Shown: in pieces, positions 52,033-60,612 of the stretch
Layout of the letters: every line of letters begins with the position of its first letter
Numbering within the stretch: the first letter of the stretch is position 1
Origin: Thermanaerovibrio velox DSM 12556
GTDB taxonomy: Bacteria; Synergistota; Synergistia; Synergistales; Synergistaceae
Direction: 5' to 3'
Length of the DNA stretch: 64,000 nucleotides
Assembly (NCBI RefSeq): GCF_000237825.1
Contig: NZ_CM001377.1
Span: forward strand, 1,816,839 to 1,880,838
Made by a program: the position numbers and the translations under genes
The notes under the pieces: model-generated
The model's database searches: none
Seen by the model: only the letters and a program-made list of their open reading frames with translations
What the model was told of the DNA's origin: nothing

Positions 52033-52902
52033 TCAGGATCCCTCGAGGAACTCGGGGGAACAGTGAGAATCTGGGAGATCGGGCAAGAGGATCTCCCTCA
52101 GGGCCCTCATGTGCTTGCACTCCCTGTAGGTGCTCTGATGGTAAGGGCAGGTACAGCTGTGGAGGGTGGTGAAGTAGATCTGGTTGGAAGAGGAGGATCG
52201 GAAGAAGCCGGACCGGCTCTCCACGTCCAGCTCGAGCATCTCTGGGGGTGCCCCGCATGCGCTCCGCCGCTTGCCCTTCCGGAAGGACCGCACCTGGTTT
52301 ATCCGATCCTGCACCTGGGACAGCACCTGGCGATAGTCCGGAAACCCCTGTTCCTCCCACGGGGGCAGGTCATCCAGGTTATCCGCCTCCATCATGGCCG
52401 CCACGGCCACCTTGGCGGCCAGGCGGGCGTCCTCCAAGGGATCGTGGTGGTAAAAGGGTATCCCCAGGTATTCCGCCATGGAGGAAAGACCGCACCTTTT
52501 GAACCTGAAAACCCGCCTAGCAAGCCTTAGGGAGCAGAAGAACCTGAGATCCGCCGGGTCCATGCGGTAAAGCCCCATGGTGCGGAGCATGACCTCCCCG
52601 TCGAACCGGGCGTTGTGGGCCACCAGTGGAAGCCCCTTTACCATGGCGAAGAAGTCCTCGAAGACGTCGGGGAACTCCTGGGCCCCCTCCAGGGCCTCTA
52701 ACGTGATCCCGTGAACCCTCACGTTCATGGGCTCGAAGAACCGGAAGTCCCGGTGGGGAAGGATGTGGAAGGAGGCCTCCTCCACGATCTCAAAGGACCT
52801 CACCACCACCACCCCCAGGGCACAGGGGCTCTCGTGGAAGCGGTTTGCGGTCTCAAAGTCCAGGGCGGCGAAGTCCGGGATCCCGAAGCGCACCGGCAGC
52901 AC
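52033..52902 (-). CDS. DEDDh 3'-5' exonuclease fused to a SWIM zinc finger
   Basis: 289 residues. Exonuclease domain (about 10-175) with FAALDFETAN (ExoI, D-x-E), LPLVAHNARFDGEVM (ExoII) and YHHDPLEDARLAAKVA (ExoIII, HxxxxD), as in DnaQ/PolIII-epsilon. A basic linker (VRSFRKGKRRSACG) precedes IYFTTLHSCTCPYHQSTYRE then CKHMRAL, a CxCx(n)CxH SWIM-type zinc finger. Probably a repair or RNA-processing exonuclease with a nucleic-acid-binding tail. Separated from the upstream gene by 3 nt. Confidence 0.88.
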   Translation of the reverse strand: MLPVRFGIPDFAALDFETANRFHESPCALGVVVVRSFEIVEEASFHILPHRDFRFFEPMNVRVHGITLEALEGAQEFPDVFEDFFAMVKGLPLVAHNARFDGEVMLRTMGLYRMDPADLRFFCSLRLARRVFRFKRCGLSSMAEYLGIPFYHHDPLEDARLAAKVAVAAMMEADNLDDLPPWEEQGFPDYRQVLSQVQDRINQVRSFRKGKRRSACGAPPEMLELDVESRSGFFRSSSSNQIYFTTLHSCTCPYHQSTYRECKHMRALREILLPDLPDSHCSPEFLEGS

Positions 52903-52905
52903 CCC

Positions 52906-53625
52906 TCAGCGAACCCGCCGGGCGGTGGGGCCACCCAGGGGGATGAGATCCGAGATCAGGGCAACGTATCCGTCCCCCATTTGGACCTGCTTGAAAAGCA
53001 CCGGGAAAGGCAGGTCCGAGGTGGACAGTATGGGGTTCAAGGACCGAAGCACCTCGTTGGTGAAGAACTCGGGCTGACGGCGGCCCTCCACGAAGAAGCC
53101 CACCTGGTCCAGGTATATGCCGTCGGGCTTAAGGGCCAGGACACCGTTGGCCTTCAGGCGAACGGTTATGTTGAATATGAACTTGGCGGAGTAGATCCCC
53201 TGGGCCTCGAAGCCCGAGGGAGTGAGCCGGAACCGGAGGTCCCTGAAGCCGCTCTCCTCGTTCTTGGCGAAGTAGGAGTTGATGTCCTTCTCCAGGAGCA
53301 GCAGCTCCCCCCGGGAGAAGAGCACCATGGAGCTGAGGTCCTTGGCGGAGGGGTCTATCTTGGCATCCAGCCTTATCCGTTCCACCCTCACCCCGTCCAG
53401 GGACAAGCCCTTGACGGTCACGAAGGCCCTCTGGCCGTTCACCGTCACCGAAGCCTCCTCGGGGGAGAACCGGGAGAACAGGGCATCGCAAATCCACTGG
53501 GCGGTCTTGAGGTTATCCGCATCCCCCCCCATGGCGGAGTGGGGGCGGGCGAACAGGACCAGGGCCCCCAGGAGCAAGAGCGCCAGGGACCTCAAGCCGT
53601 CCCTCCCCCGGACGGGGCTTTTCAT
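52906..53625 (-). CDS. Secreted DUF2993/LmeA-like lipid-binding protein
   Basis: 239 residues. Signal peptide (LRSLALLLLGALVLFARPHS) then a DUF2993 (LmeA)-type fold: VTVKGLSLDGVRVERIRLDA, ELLLLEKDINSYFAKN, LRFRLTPSGFEAQGIYSAK, and YLDQVGFFVEGRRQPEFFTN. Family members bind anionic phospholipids at the membrane. Possibly related in role to the AsmA-like protein at 18.4 kb. First gene of a pair with the exonuclease. Confidence 0.8.
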   Translation of the reverse strand: MKSPVRGRDGLRSLALLLLGALVLFARPHSAMGGDADNLKTAQWICDALFSRFSPEEASVTVNGQRAFVTVKGLSLDGVRVERIRLDAKIDPSAKDLSSMVLFSRGELLLLEKDINSYFAKNEESGFRDLRFRLTPSGFEAQGIYSAKFIFNITVRLKANGVLALKPDGIYLDQVGFFVEGRRQPEFFTNEVLRSLNPILSTSDLPFPVLFKQVQMGDGYVALISDLIPLGGPTARRVR

Positions 53626-53724
53626 GCAGCCGAAATATCATGAAGCGCAACACCCCCAACGGCCCGTAGGGGCCTAGAGTCATACCGGTTAAACCATGCC
53701 ACCATTCTACTCTCCCCGGGGCGG

Positions 53725-53758
53725 TTGACAAAACAAAGAATTTGGGTATTCTAATACC
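53725..53758 (+). promoter_or_regulatory. hcp-operon promoter with perfect operator palindrome
   Basis: TTGACA (53725-53730), 16-nt spacer, TATTCT (53747-53752). GGTATT-CT-AATACC (53745-53758) is a perfect 14-bp inverted repeat over the -10, a likely site for the Rrf2 protein encoded next. Confidence 0.7.
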
Positions 53759-53786
53759 ATAATATATCTACTTCGAGGGAGTGCAG

Positions 53787-54209
53787 ATGAGGGACATCAT
53801 AAGGCTTTCGGAGGCGGCGTCCCTGGGGCTTCACGCCCTGGTGCTGCTGGCCAAGCCGGGGACGGGAAGGTTGACGGTCAAGGAGATGGCGGAGCAGATG
53901 GGGGCATCGCCGGCACACCTTTCCAAGGTGGTTCAGCAGCTGTCGAGGCTTGGTTTCGTCAGGTCGAAGAGCGGACCTGGAGGCGGGGTGGAGCTCCAGA
54001 GGCCCCCTGGGGAGATAAGCCTTCTCCAGGTCTACGAGGCCCTGGAGGGGCCCTACCGGGTGGGGGGATGTCCCCTGGGACGGGAGGTCTGCCCCTTCCG
54101 GGGGTGCATATTCGGGGGTCTTTTCTCGAGGGTCCAGGAGCAGGTCACGGATTTTCTCGAGCACACCACGCTGGGGGATTTCTGGGGCGATGAAAAGGGG
54201 GACATGTGA
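53787..54209 (+). CDS. Rrf2-family transcriptional regulator
   Basis: 140 residues. Winged helix (AASLGLHALVLLAKPGTGRL, VKEMAEQMGASPAHLSKVVQ, GFVRSKSGPGGGVELQRPPG as in Rrf2/IscR/NsrR) and a C-terminal three-Cys cluster CPLGREVCPFRGC around residue 95, the usual 2Fe-2S or 4Fe-4S ligand region. Likely an Fe-S sensor of NO or redox state controlling the following ferredoxin and hcp genes and itself. ATG 53787 follows GGGAG. Confidence 0.92.
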   Translation: MRDIIRLSEAASLGLHALVLLAKPGTGRLTVKEMAEQMGASPAHLSKVVQQLSRLGFVRSKSGPGGGVELQRPPGEISLLQVYEALEGPYRVGGCPLGREVCPFRGCIFGGLFSRVQEQVTDFLEHTTLGDFWGDEKGDM

Positions 54210-54210
54210 C

Positions 54211-54954
54211 ATGCCGGTAAGACGGGTGATAAAGATCGACAGGGATAAGTGCGACGGCTGCGGCCTTTGCGTCTCCGCCTGCCACGAGGGGGCCATAGGT
54301 CTGGTGGACGGGAAGGCGGAGCTTTTGAGCGACTCCTACTGCGACGGCCTTGGGGACTGCATCGGGGAGTGCCCCAGGGGGGCCATAAGCTTCGAGGAGC
54401 GGGAGGCCCTGCCCTATGACGAGGAGGAGGTTAAGGCCAGGAAGGGGGATCTGGCTGGGGGCAGCCTTTCCGGCAGCCTGCCCTGCGGGTGTCCCGGCAC
54501 CATGGCCAGGGCCCTTGGGGGAGGTGAAAGGCCCTCGAAGGCCCCGGATGCCACGGGACCCAGCCTTCTTAGGAACTGGCCGGTGCAGCTCCGGCTGGTA
54601 CCCGCGAACGCCCCTTACCTTAAGGGGGGCAAGGTGCTGCTGGCCTCGGACTGCTCCGCCGCGGCGGTCAGGGACTTTCAAGGCCGGCTGCTCCAGGACC
54701 GGGTGTGCCTCATGGCCTGTCCAAAGCTGGACGACACCTCCACCTACGTGGAGAAGCTGGCGGAGATCATAAGCGGAGGGGTAAGGGACATTCGGGTGGC
54801 CATCATGGAGGTTCCGTGCTGCTCCGGCCTTGCGAGGATCGCCAGGGAAGCGGCGGAGGCGGCAAGGGCAGACCTCACGATGGAGATCGTCACCCTTTCC
54901 GTGGAGGGGGAGGTCATCAGCTCCAAGACGCTGGAATATCGCTTTGCCAAGTAG
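54211..54954 (+). CDS. 4Fe-4S ferredoxin-type protein of the hcp operon
   Basis: 247 residues. N-terminal double ferredoxin: DKCDGCGLCVSACHEGAIG and YCDGLGDCIGECPRGAI (second with altered spacing). A Cys-rich middle (SLPCGCPGTMARA) and a flavodoxin-like/CoB-CoM reductase-like C-terminal half (VLLASDCSAAAVRDFQGRLL, VCLMACPKLDDTSTYVEKLA, EVPCCSGLARIAREA). This ferredoxin commonly accompanies hcp in anaerobes and is thought to pass electrons to it. ATG 54211, 1 nt after the regulator stop. Confidence 0.88.
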   Translation: MPVRRVIKIDRDKCDGCGLCVSACHEGAIGLVDGKAELLSDSYCDGLGDCIGECPRGAISFEEREALPYDEEEVKARKGDLAGGSLSGSLPCGCPGTMARALGGGERPSKAPDATGPSLLRNWPVQLRLVPANAPYLKGGKVLLASDCSAAAVRDFQGRLLQDRVCLMACPKLDDTSTYVEKLAEIISGGVRDIRVAIMEVPCCSGLARIAREAAEAARADLTMEIVTLSVEGEVISSKTLEYRFAK

Positions 54955-55032
54955 AAAGTCCCATTGGGGGTTGAAGAGGGTCCAATAAGGTCTGAAAATA
55001 GAGAATAACCAGACAAAAGGGAGGGGATTGGA

Positions 55033-56646
55033 GTGGAGATGTTCTGCTATCAGTGTGAGCAGGCGGCGCAGGGGAAGGGCTGTTCGGTCATGGGGGTGTG
55101 CGGGAAGGACCCAAAGACGTCGGACCTTCAGGACATGCTGATCAAGGTCCTGTGCGACGTGGGCTCCTTGGCTCACGAGAAGTCCATCAGGGACCGGGAG
55201 GCGGACCTTTTCGTCATAGAGGGGCTTTTCACCACCGTTACCAACGTGGACTTCGACCCGGACCGGGTGGAGTCCTTCATAAGGCGGGGTTTCGCCATCC
55301 GCCGCAGGCTTGCGGGGGAGGCGGTGCCGGAGGAGTGGCGGGAGGAGGAGGGGCTGGATCAGGAGGGCCTGGCCCTCAGGGGATCTCGCCTGGGCCCCAA
55401 GGCGGACGTGTCCCGCTACGGCGAGACCCTAGGGGGGCTCAAGTGGCTGGTCATATACGGCCTTAAGGGCACCGCGGCCTACGCGGACCACGCCCACATC
55501 CTTGGGGTGGAGGACCAGGAGGTGTTCGCCTTCTTCCATCGGGGGCTGCACCGGGTGTCCAGGGAGGACATAACGGTGGATCAGATGCTCTCCCTGGCCC
55601 TGGAGGTGGGTGAGGTGAACCTGAAGGTCATGGAGATGCTGGACAAGGCAAACACCGGCGCCTACGGGGACCCGGTCCCCACCAAGGTCCGCATAACCCC
55701 GGTGAAGGGGAAGGCCATCCTGGTATCGGGACACGACCTCAAGGACCTGTACGAGCTGCTGAAACAGACCGAGGGAAAGGGGATCAACATCTACACCCAC
55801 GGGGAGATGCTCCCCGCCCATGGGTACCCCAAGCTCAAGGCCTTCAAACACCTGGCGGGGAACTACGGCGGGGCTTGGCAGGACCAGCAGAGGGAGTTCG
55901 ACCAGTTCCCGGGCTCCATACTCATGACCACCAACTGCATCCAGCGTCCCCTTGACTCCTACAAGGACCGGATCTTCACCACCGGGCTCGTGGCCTGGCC
56001 GGGGGTCGCCCACGTGGACCGCAAGGACTTCTCCCCTGTCATAGAGGCGGCCCTCAAGGCCAAGGGCTTCGAGGAGGACGGGGAGGACAAGGAGATCCTG
56101 GTTGGCTTCGGACACGCCTCCACCCTAGGGGCGGCTCCAAAGGTCATAGAGCTGGTGAAATCCCGCAAGATAAAGCACTTCTTCCTCATCGGCGGCTGCG
56201 ACGGGGCAAAGAGCGGTAGGAACTACTACACCGACTTCGCCACCCTGGCCCCCAAGGACACGGTGATCCTCACCCTGGCCTGCGGAAAGTACCGGTTCAA
56301 CAAGCTGGAGTTCGGGGACATCGAGGGCATACCAAGGCTCCTGGACATGGGGCAGTGCAACGACGCCTACTCCGCCATAAAGGTGGCCCTGGCCCTGGCG
56401 GAGGCCTTCCAGACCGACGTGAACTCCCTGCCCTTGTCCCTCATCCTCTCCTGGTACGAGCAGAAGGCGGTGTGCATACTGCTCACCCTGCTGCACCTGG
56501 GGATAAAGGACATAAGGCTTGGGCCCTCCCTTCCGGCCTTCATCTCCCCGGAGGCCCTCCAGGTGCTGGTCAACAACTTCAACATAAAGCCCATAGGGGC
56601 AAGCGCAAGGGAGGACCTGGAGGCCATCCTGGGGCGCTCCATCTGA
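55033..56646 (+). CDS. hcp: Hydroxylamine reductase / hybrid-cluster protein
   Basis: 537 residues. N-terminal MFCYQCEQAAQGKGCSVMGV-CGK gives Cx2Cx8Cx5C, the 4Fe-4S arrangement of class I Hcp. Hybrid-cluster ligands are in GHDLKDLYELLKQTEGKGIN (His/Glu), TNCIQRP, FLIGGCDGAKSGRNYYTDFA and LACGKYRFN. It reduces NO or hydroxylamine in nitrosative stress. GTG 55033 follows GGGAGGGG by 6 nt. Third gene of the Rrf2-ferredoxin-hcp unit; 78 nt gap before it and a terminator after it. Confidence 0.97.
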   Translation: MEMFCYQCEQAAQGKGCSVMGVCGKDPKTSDLQDMLIKVLCDVGSLAHEKSIRDREADLFVIEGLFTTVTNVDFDPDRVESFIRRGFAIRRRLAGEAVPEEWREEEGLDQEGLALRGSRLGPKADVSRYGETLGGLKWLVIYGLKGTAAYADHAHILGVEDQEVFAFFHRGLHRVSREDITVDQMLSLALEVGEVNLKVMEMLDKANTGAYGDPVPTKVRITPVKGKAILVSGHDLKDLYELLKQTEGKGINIYTHGEMLPAHGYPKLKAFKHLAGNYGGAWQDQQREFDQFPGSILMTTNCIQRPLDSYKDRIFTTGLVAWPGVAHVDRKDFSPVIEAALKAKGFEEDGEDKEILVGFGHASTLGAAPKVIELVKSRKIKHFFLIGGCDGAKSGRNYYTDFATLAPKDTVILTLACGKYRFNKLEFGDIEGIPRLLDMGQCNDAYSAIKVALALAEAFQTDVNSLPLSLILSWYEQKAVCILLTLLHLGIKDIRLGPSLPAFISPEALQVLVNNFNIKPIGASAREDLEAILGRSI

Positions 56647-56701
56647 CCCATCCCGCCGCAAGGGCTTAAAGAAACGCCTAACCTGATCTAAAAGTCCTAC
56701 G

Positions 56702-56741
56702 CTCATCGGTCCTCTAGGGGGCCGATGAGTTTTATTTTTAT
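56702..56741 (+). terminator. Terminator of the hcp operon
   Basis: CTCATCGG/CCGATGAG stem with a 12-nt loop followed by TTTTATTTTT. Confidence 0.88.
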
Positions 56742-56839
56742 ATAAAATGTAACAAAGGCTTCCTATTTAATATATTTCATGATAGACTCCCCTTAGACGG
56801 CACTACAATTAGCTGACCATTCCTATGAGGAGAAAGTAA

Positions 56840-58168
56840 ATGTCGAACCAATCCTTTCTTGAGCTTGTTCTTGACCGGCAGGGCAATGTTAAGAGGGTGA
56901 TTTGGGATCCCGAGGGTATCATCAGGGATTCCAACTTCCTGTCCTCCATGGGTATGGACCCCAAGGTGTGGCTCGAGGCGGCGGAGGAGTGCTATTCAAG
57001 GCACAAGGCGGTGCAGCGAACCTTTCTGAGGGGGCGCAACTTACCGTCCCTCCGCTTCCGGTTCAGGCCCACGGCAAAGGGCGAGATCATAGCCACGGGA
57101 ACGATGATCCCCTCAAGGAACAGGGAAACCCCCGGTATCCCCCTGGAGGGGGCGGTGATGGGCTGGGCCCACGACCTGAACAACCTGTTCACCATAATGA
57201 CCCAGGCCATCGACCTCATGGAGAACAAGGCCCTGTCTGGCAAGGACATCGATGGGGAGATAAAGCGGATAAGGCGCGGGGCCCTGAAGGCCCGGAACAT
57301 AACCGAGTGGATCGTCCGACTGCTCAAGGGCTCCAGCCTGTTCGAGTCCATCCCGTTCGCCGCCACCCTGGTGCTGGAGGAGATGGCGGACATGCTCGCC
57401 GCCTCCATGAGGGGGGTATGCCTAAAGCTCAAGGTGGCCCCTGAATGCCACAGGGCGATCCTTTTCGGGGTTCCCGAGGACCTGGGGCGGGTGGTGTTCA
57501 ACTTAAGCATTAACGCCTCCCAGGCCATAAGGGACTCCAAAGCCCGTTACGGAACGGTGAGCATCACCTGCTCCACGAGTTACTCCAGGCGGGGAAAGGT
57601 CCTGCGGCTTGAGATCGCCGACGACGGACCCGGCATGGAGGCTCATCAGATAAAGCGGATCCTCTACGACGGGTCCCCCAATCCCAGGGGGCACGGCATA
57701 GGCATCTCGGTGGTCAAGGACCTGGTGCGTCAGCTGGGGGGCTCCATAGATGCGACCTCCAGCATCGGCCAGGGCACCAGGTTCTTCCTGGACCTGCCCG
57801 TAATGAAGGAGATCGGGCACCAGGAACCCTTGGAGCGCAAGGGTTCCGAGAGGATAGGGCTCATGATCCCGAAGAAACACGCCAAGCTCTACGGCAGTTT
57901 TCTCTCCGCCTGGGGCTACCGAGTCTTCGAGATCCCCTCTCGGGATCATCTGGAGCACTACTGGGACGAGCTAGACCTGCTTATAGCCTGGCATGAGGAC
58001 ATGGGGACCCCGATGGATACCGCCGGAAGGCTCATAACCTTTGGCGACGAGGGGTCGGGGGCGGACTTCATAGTTCCCGTGACGAGAAACGACCTGGGGC
58101 TTATGCTCCAGTGCCTGGACCAGCCCCGGATCATCCCAGAGGGGTCCGCCCCGATGGGGGACCGGTAA
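56840..58168 (+). CDS. Soluble histidine-kinase-like protein with a receiver-like tail
   Basis: 442 residues, no membrane segment. PAS-like N-terminus (LVLDRQGNVKRVIWDPEGII), a phosphoacceptor helix GWAHDLNNLFTIMTQAIDLM (family H-box 'AHDLNNxLxxI'), then HATPase_c: VVFNLSINASQAI (N box), LEIADDGPGMEAHQIKRI, GHGIGISVVKDLVRQLGGSI and GQGTRFFLDLP. The last 110 residues (from IGLMIPKKHAKLYGSFLSAW) have receiver-like strand order without clear phospho-Asp motifs. Signal unknown. ATG 56840 follows AGGAGA. Confidence 0.85.
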   Translation: MSNQSFLELVLDRQGNVKRVIWDPEGIIRDSNFLSSMGMDPKVWLEAAEECYSRHKAVQRTFLRGRNLPSLRFRFRPTAKGEIIATGTMIPSRNRETPGIPLEGAVMGWAHDLNNLFTIMTQAIDLMENKALSGKDIDGEIKRIRRGALKARNITEWIVRLLKGSSLFESIPFAATLVLEEMADMLAASMRGVCLKLKVAPECHRAILFGVPEDLGRVVFNLSINASQAIRDSKARYGTVSITCSTSYSRRGKVLRLEIADDGPGMEAHQIKRILYDGSPNPRGHGIGISVVKDLVRQLGGSIDATSSIGQGTRFFLDLPVMKEIGHQEPLERKGSERIGLMIPKKHAKLYGSFLSAWGYRVFEIPSRDHLEHYWDELDLLIAWHEDMGTPMDTAGRLITFGDEGSGADFIVPVTRNDLGLMLQCLDQPRIIPEGSAPMGDR

Positions 58169-58176
58169 GTGCCGCC

Positions 58177-58707
58177 ATGGGACCCGCGGGGCTCTACTGG
58201 GAGTTCTTCAAGCTTAGCGCCGTCACCTTCGGGGGAGGGCTTGTGTTGGTGGCCATGGCGAGGGAAAGGCTTACCTCCCGGGGGATCATATCCCCTGAGG
58301 AGAGCATGGAGATGACCAACCTGGCCTCGTTGGTGCCGGGTCCGGTGGCGATCAACTTCGCCGCCCTGGCGGGGCACAGGCTCTCAGGACCAGCCGGCGC
58401 GGCGGCGGCGGTGCTAGGGGTCCTTTCCCCCCCCTTCATATCGGTCCTGATCCTAGGCCCCTACTTCCTGTCCCACCTCTCAAACCCCATGCTTCAGGGG
58501 TTCGTGAAGGGGGTCCTCTGCGCCTCATCGGCGCTGGTGCTGAAGGCGGTGCTTCAGTCCGCCCGCCACAACCTGGGAGCCCCCAGGGCCGTTCCCATCG
58601 CGGGGCTGGTGGGTTTCCTCGGGATGTCCCTGGCGGGGGTGCCTCCCCTTTGGGGACTTGTCATATCCATAGGGGGGTGCCTGCTTTGGCAGATGCGGGC
58701 CTGTTAG
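58177..58707 (+). CDS. Chromate transporter subunit, first half
   Basis: 176 residues, short-chain CHR protein: LYWEFFKLSAVTFGGGLVLV (family F-x-x-G-x-x-xFGGG), SLVPGPVAINFAALAGHRLS (PGP) and four to five helices. Paired half-size CHR proteins work as a heterodimer exporting chromate or an unidentified anion. ATG 58177; overlaps the second half gene by 22 bp. Confidence 0.9.
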   Translation: MGPAGLYWEFFKLSAVTFGGGLVLVAMARERLTSRGIISPEESMEMTNLASLVPGPVAINFAALAGHRLSGPAGAAAAVLGVLSPPFISVLILGPYFLSHLSNPMLQGFVKGVLCASSALVLKAVLQSARHNLGAPRAVPIAGLVGFLGMSLAGVPPLWGLVISIGGCLLWQMRAC

Positions 58708-59222
58708 GGGCTGCGGCGGGGTTTCTTAAGATCGGCATCATGGCCTTTGGGGGCGGTATATCCACGGTGCCGCTCATGAGACACGAGATGATAGCCCAGG
58801 GTCTCCTGGAACCCGGGCAGTTCCTAACCCTCCTTGGGCTGTCCCAGGTGACCCCGGGTCCCCTGGTGATAAACGGAGCCACCCTTTTGGGGTTCTACAA
58901 GGGAGGGTTTATCGGGGCGGCCCTGTGCACCATGAGCGCCATATCGGGTCCCCTGGCGCTTCTTTACGTCACAAAACGGACCTTCTCCGCCAACCCCAAC
59001 CTGGCGGACCGGTTAGATAAGGCCATAAGGGGTCCCATAACGGGGCTCCTGATGATGGCCTTCGTGTACATGGCAAAGCCCTCCGTCACGGATCCCATGG
59101 GGGTTCTTCTTTTCCTCTGCTCCCTCGGAGCCGCAAGCATGGGCCCCCTTAAGAGGCTCTATCCCTTAGTAGTGCTGGCCGCGGGGCTCGCAGGGGCCTT
59201 CCTGTTCTCCCGTCCCCGGTAA
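58686..59222 (+). CDS. Chromate transporter subunit, second half
   Basis: 178 residues: AGFLKIGIMAFGGGISTVPL, LLGLSQVTPGPLVINGATLL (PGP) and hydrophobic C-terminus. Complementary half of the split CHR transporter. TTG 58686 follows GGGGGGTG by 6 nt; GTG 58677 lies within that site. Ends 73 nt before the converging encapsulin gene. Confidence 0.9.
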   Translation: MADAGLLGAAAGFLKIGIMAFGGGISTVPLMRHEMIAQGLLEPGQFLTLLGLSQVTPGPLVINGATLLGFYKGGFIGAALCTMSAISGPLALLYVTKRTFSANPNLADRLDKAIRGPITGLLMMAFVYMAKPSVTDPMGVLLFLCSLGAASMGPLKRLYPLVVLAAGLAGAFLFSRPR

Positions 59223-59241
59223 GGGCGGCATTTAAACACGT

Positions 59242-59270
59242 AAAAAAGCGCCCCGGGAAGAACGGGGCGC
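59242..59270 (-). terminator. Terminator of the encapsulin operon
   Basis: Minus strand GCGCCCCG-TTCTTCC-CGGGGCGC followed by TTTTTTA. Confidence 0.9.
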
Positions 59271-59294
59271 CACGCCGCGAAGGGCTCAAAGGGT

Positions 59295-60089
59295 CTACTT
59301 CAGCTTCAGCACCGTTACAGCCCGGGGCTCCAGTATGCGGAAGGCAAAGGTCTCGGTGAAGAAGAGCCTCACCACGCTGGAGTCGTGGGACTCGTAGCCC
59401 AGGGACAGGTCCTGCCCAAGGGCGAGCTCCGTGTACCCCCCTGCCAGGGAGACCAGCAGGGCCCCGTCCAGGAGCGGGGCGTAGACCAGCTTCTCCACCA
59501 GACTCAACAGGTTCTTCCTCATGGGGTAAGGCTCGTAGAAGGAGTCGATGGCGGAGAAGAGCTTATCTCCCCCCACCAGGGCAAAGGGCCCTTTCACCAA
59601 GGTCTCCATGGACCTCACCGCCTTGGCTACCCCAGCTATCATGTCCTTGCTCTTGGACAGGTTCAGATCCATGGAGGCGGCGGCCCCCTTGAAGAGACCC
59701 TCTATGCAGCCATCCTCCAGGCCATGGTAGACCGCCCTCTCCTCGAAGGCGGCTATCTTCCTGGCCGCCTCCTCGAGGGGGGAAAGGTCCACGTCCTTGG
59801 CGCCCCGGACGATGTCGTCCAGGTCCCATATGTTCATCTCAAAGGACACCCGGGCCTCCACCATGGGCTGGAACTGCCGGATCCCGTACTGCACCGCCCC
59901 CTTCTGCTGACCCTCCGGGAGCACCAGCTTGCCCGTGCCGAAGCCATGGAAGTCCCACCCCATGGGACCCACCACGTCCACGAACCTCCTGGCGGACAGG
60001 TTGTCCTTCAACACCACCCGGGCCTGGTCATCCAAAACCCTCCAGGCCTCCTCGCTTATGGGCGCAAAGCTCCTCTTGAGAATATCCAT
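59295..60089 (-). CDS. Encapsulin shell protein (HK97-fold)
   Basis: 264 residues. Forms a proteinaceous nanocompartment. Start MDILKRSFAPISEEAWRVLD (family 'LxRSxAPIsxeaWxxId'), GPMGWDFHGFGTGKL, VSFEMNIWDLDDIVRGAKDV (E-loop region), KAVRSMETLVKGPFALVGGD and the C-terminal ETFAFRILEPRAVTVLKLK. Family 1 encapsulin; shell assembly captures cargo carrying a C-terminal peptide. ATG 60089 follows GGGAGGGG. Second gene after the encapsulated ferritin. Confidence 0.95.
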   Translation of the reverse strand: MDILKRSFAPISEEAWRVLDDQARVVLKDNLSARRFVDVVGPMGWDFHGFGTGKLVLPEGQQKGAVQYGIRQFQPMVEARVSFEMNIWDLDDIVRGAKDVDLSPLEEAARKIAAFEERAVYHGLEDGCIEGLFKGAAASMDLNLSKSKDMIAGVAKAVRSMETLVKGPFALVGGDKLFSAIDSFYEPYPMRKNLLSLVEKLVYAPLLDGALLVSLAGGYTELALGQDLSLGYESHDSSVVRLFFTETFAFRILEPRAVTVLKLK

Positions 60090-60181
60090 CAAAACCCCTC
60101 CCTTCAAACGGTTTAAACCATTGAAATCCAAACGGGAAACCCCACCGGAACCTCAAATGCCCCGAGGTTACCGGGCATCGG

Positions 60182-60541
60182 CTACAGCTTGCCTATCCCC
60201 AGGGAACCCGACGTCTCTTTCGAGGGGGCCCCATCCCTGCCGGCGCCTCCGCTGGCCGCCTCTTCCACCTGGGTAACCGGCGCCTGGGTGAAGAGGTAGG
60301 TCCTCAAGGCCTCGTCCATGGCGGGGATCTTCCGGCGCAGCCACTCCACGCACATGGCGGCGTGCTCTATCTCCTCGTCCCGGTTGTGGATCAAGAGGGC
60401 CTTCAGCTCCTGATCCGCGGTTAGAGCAGCCCTCTGGTGGTAGTAGTCTATGGCCTCCACCTCTTCCCTGAGGCTCGCAAGGGCCCGGGAGATGTCCCGG
60501 TCCTCCGGACGAAGTTCGCCTGCGGGCTCAAAGTATCCCAT
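60182..60541 (-). CDS. Encapsulated ferritin-like cargo protein (EncFtn)
   Basis: 119 residues. Two helices with EEVEAIDYYHQRAA and NRDEEIEHAAMCVEWLRRK give the split ferroxidase E/ExxH ligands of the encapsulated ferritin family; two chains pair to make one four-helix site. A flexible linker (AASGGAGRDGAPSKETS) leads to the cargo tag GSLGIGKL, matching the 'GSLxxGxL' targeting peptide that docks on the shell. It oxidises Fe(II) and delivers mineral into the encapsulin lumen. ATG 60541 follows GGGGGTATGAG. First gene of the operon. Confidence 0.94.
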   Translation of the reverse strand: MGYFEPAGELRPEDRDISRALASLREEVEAIDYYHQRAALTADQELKALLIHNRDEEIEHAAMCVEWLRRKIPAMDEALRTYLFTQAPVTQVEEAASGGAGRDGAPSKETSGSLGIGKL

Positions 60542-60581
60542 ATCTCATACCCCCCATCGGTTTTTGTGTTACGACGGCTAG

Positions 60582-60612
60582 ATTGTACAGCAAAAAAGCC
60601 CCCCTGTGTCAA
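60582..60612 (-). promoter_or_regulatory. Promoter of the encapsulin operon
   Basis: Minus strand TTGACA (60612-60607), 19-nt spacer, TACAAT (60587-60582). The -35 lies in the loop of the upstream gene's terminator. Confidence 0.65.
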
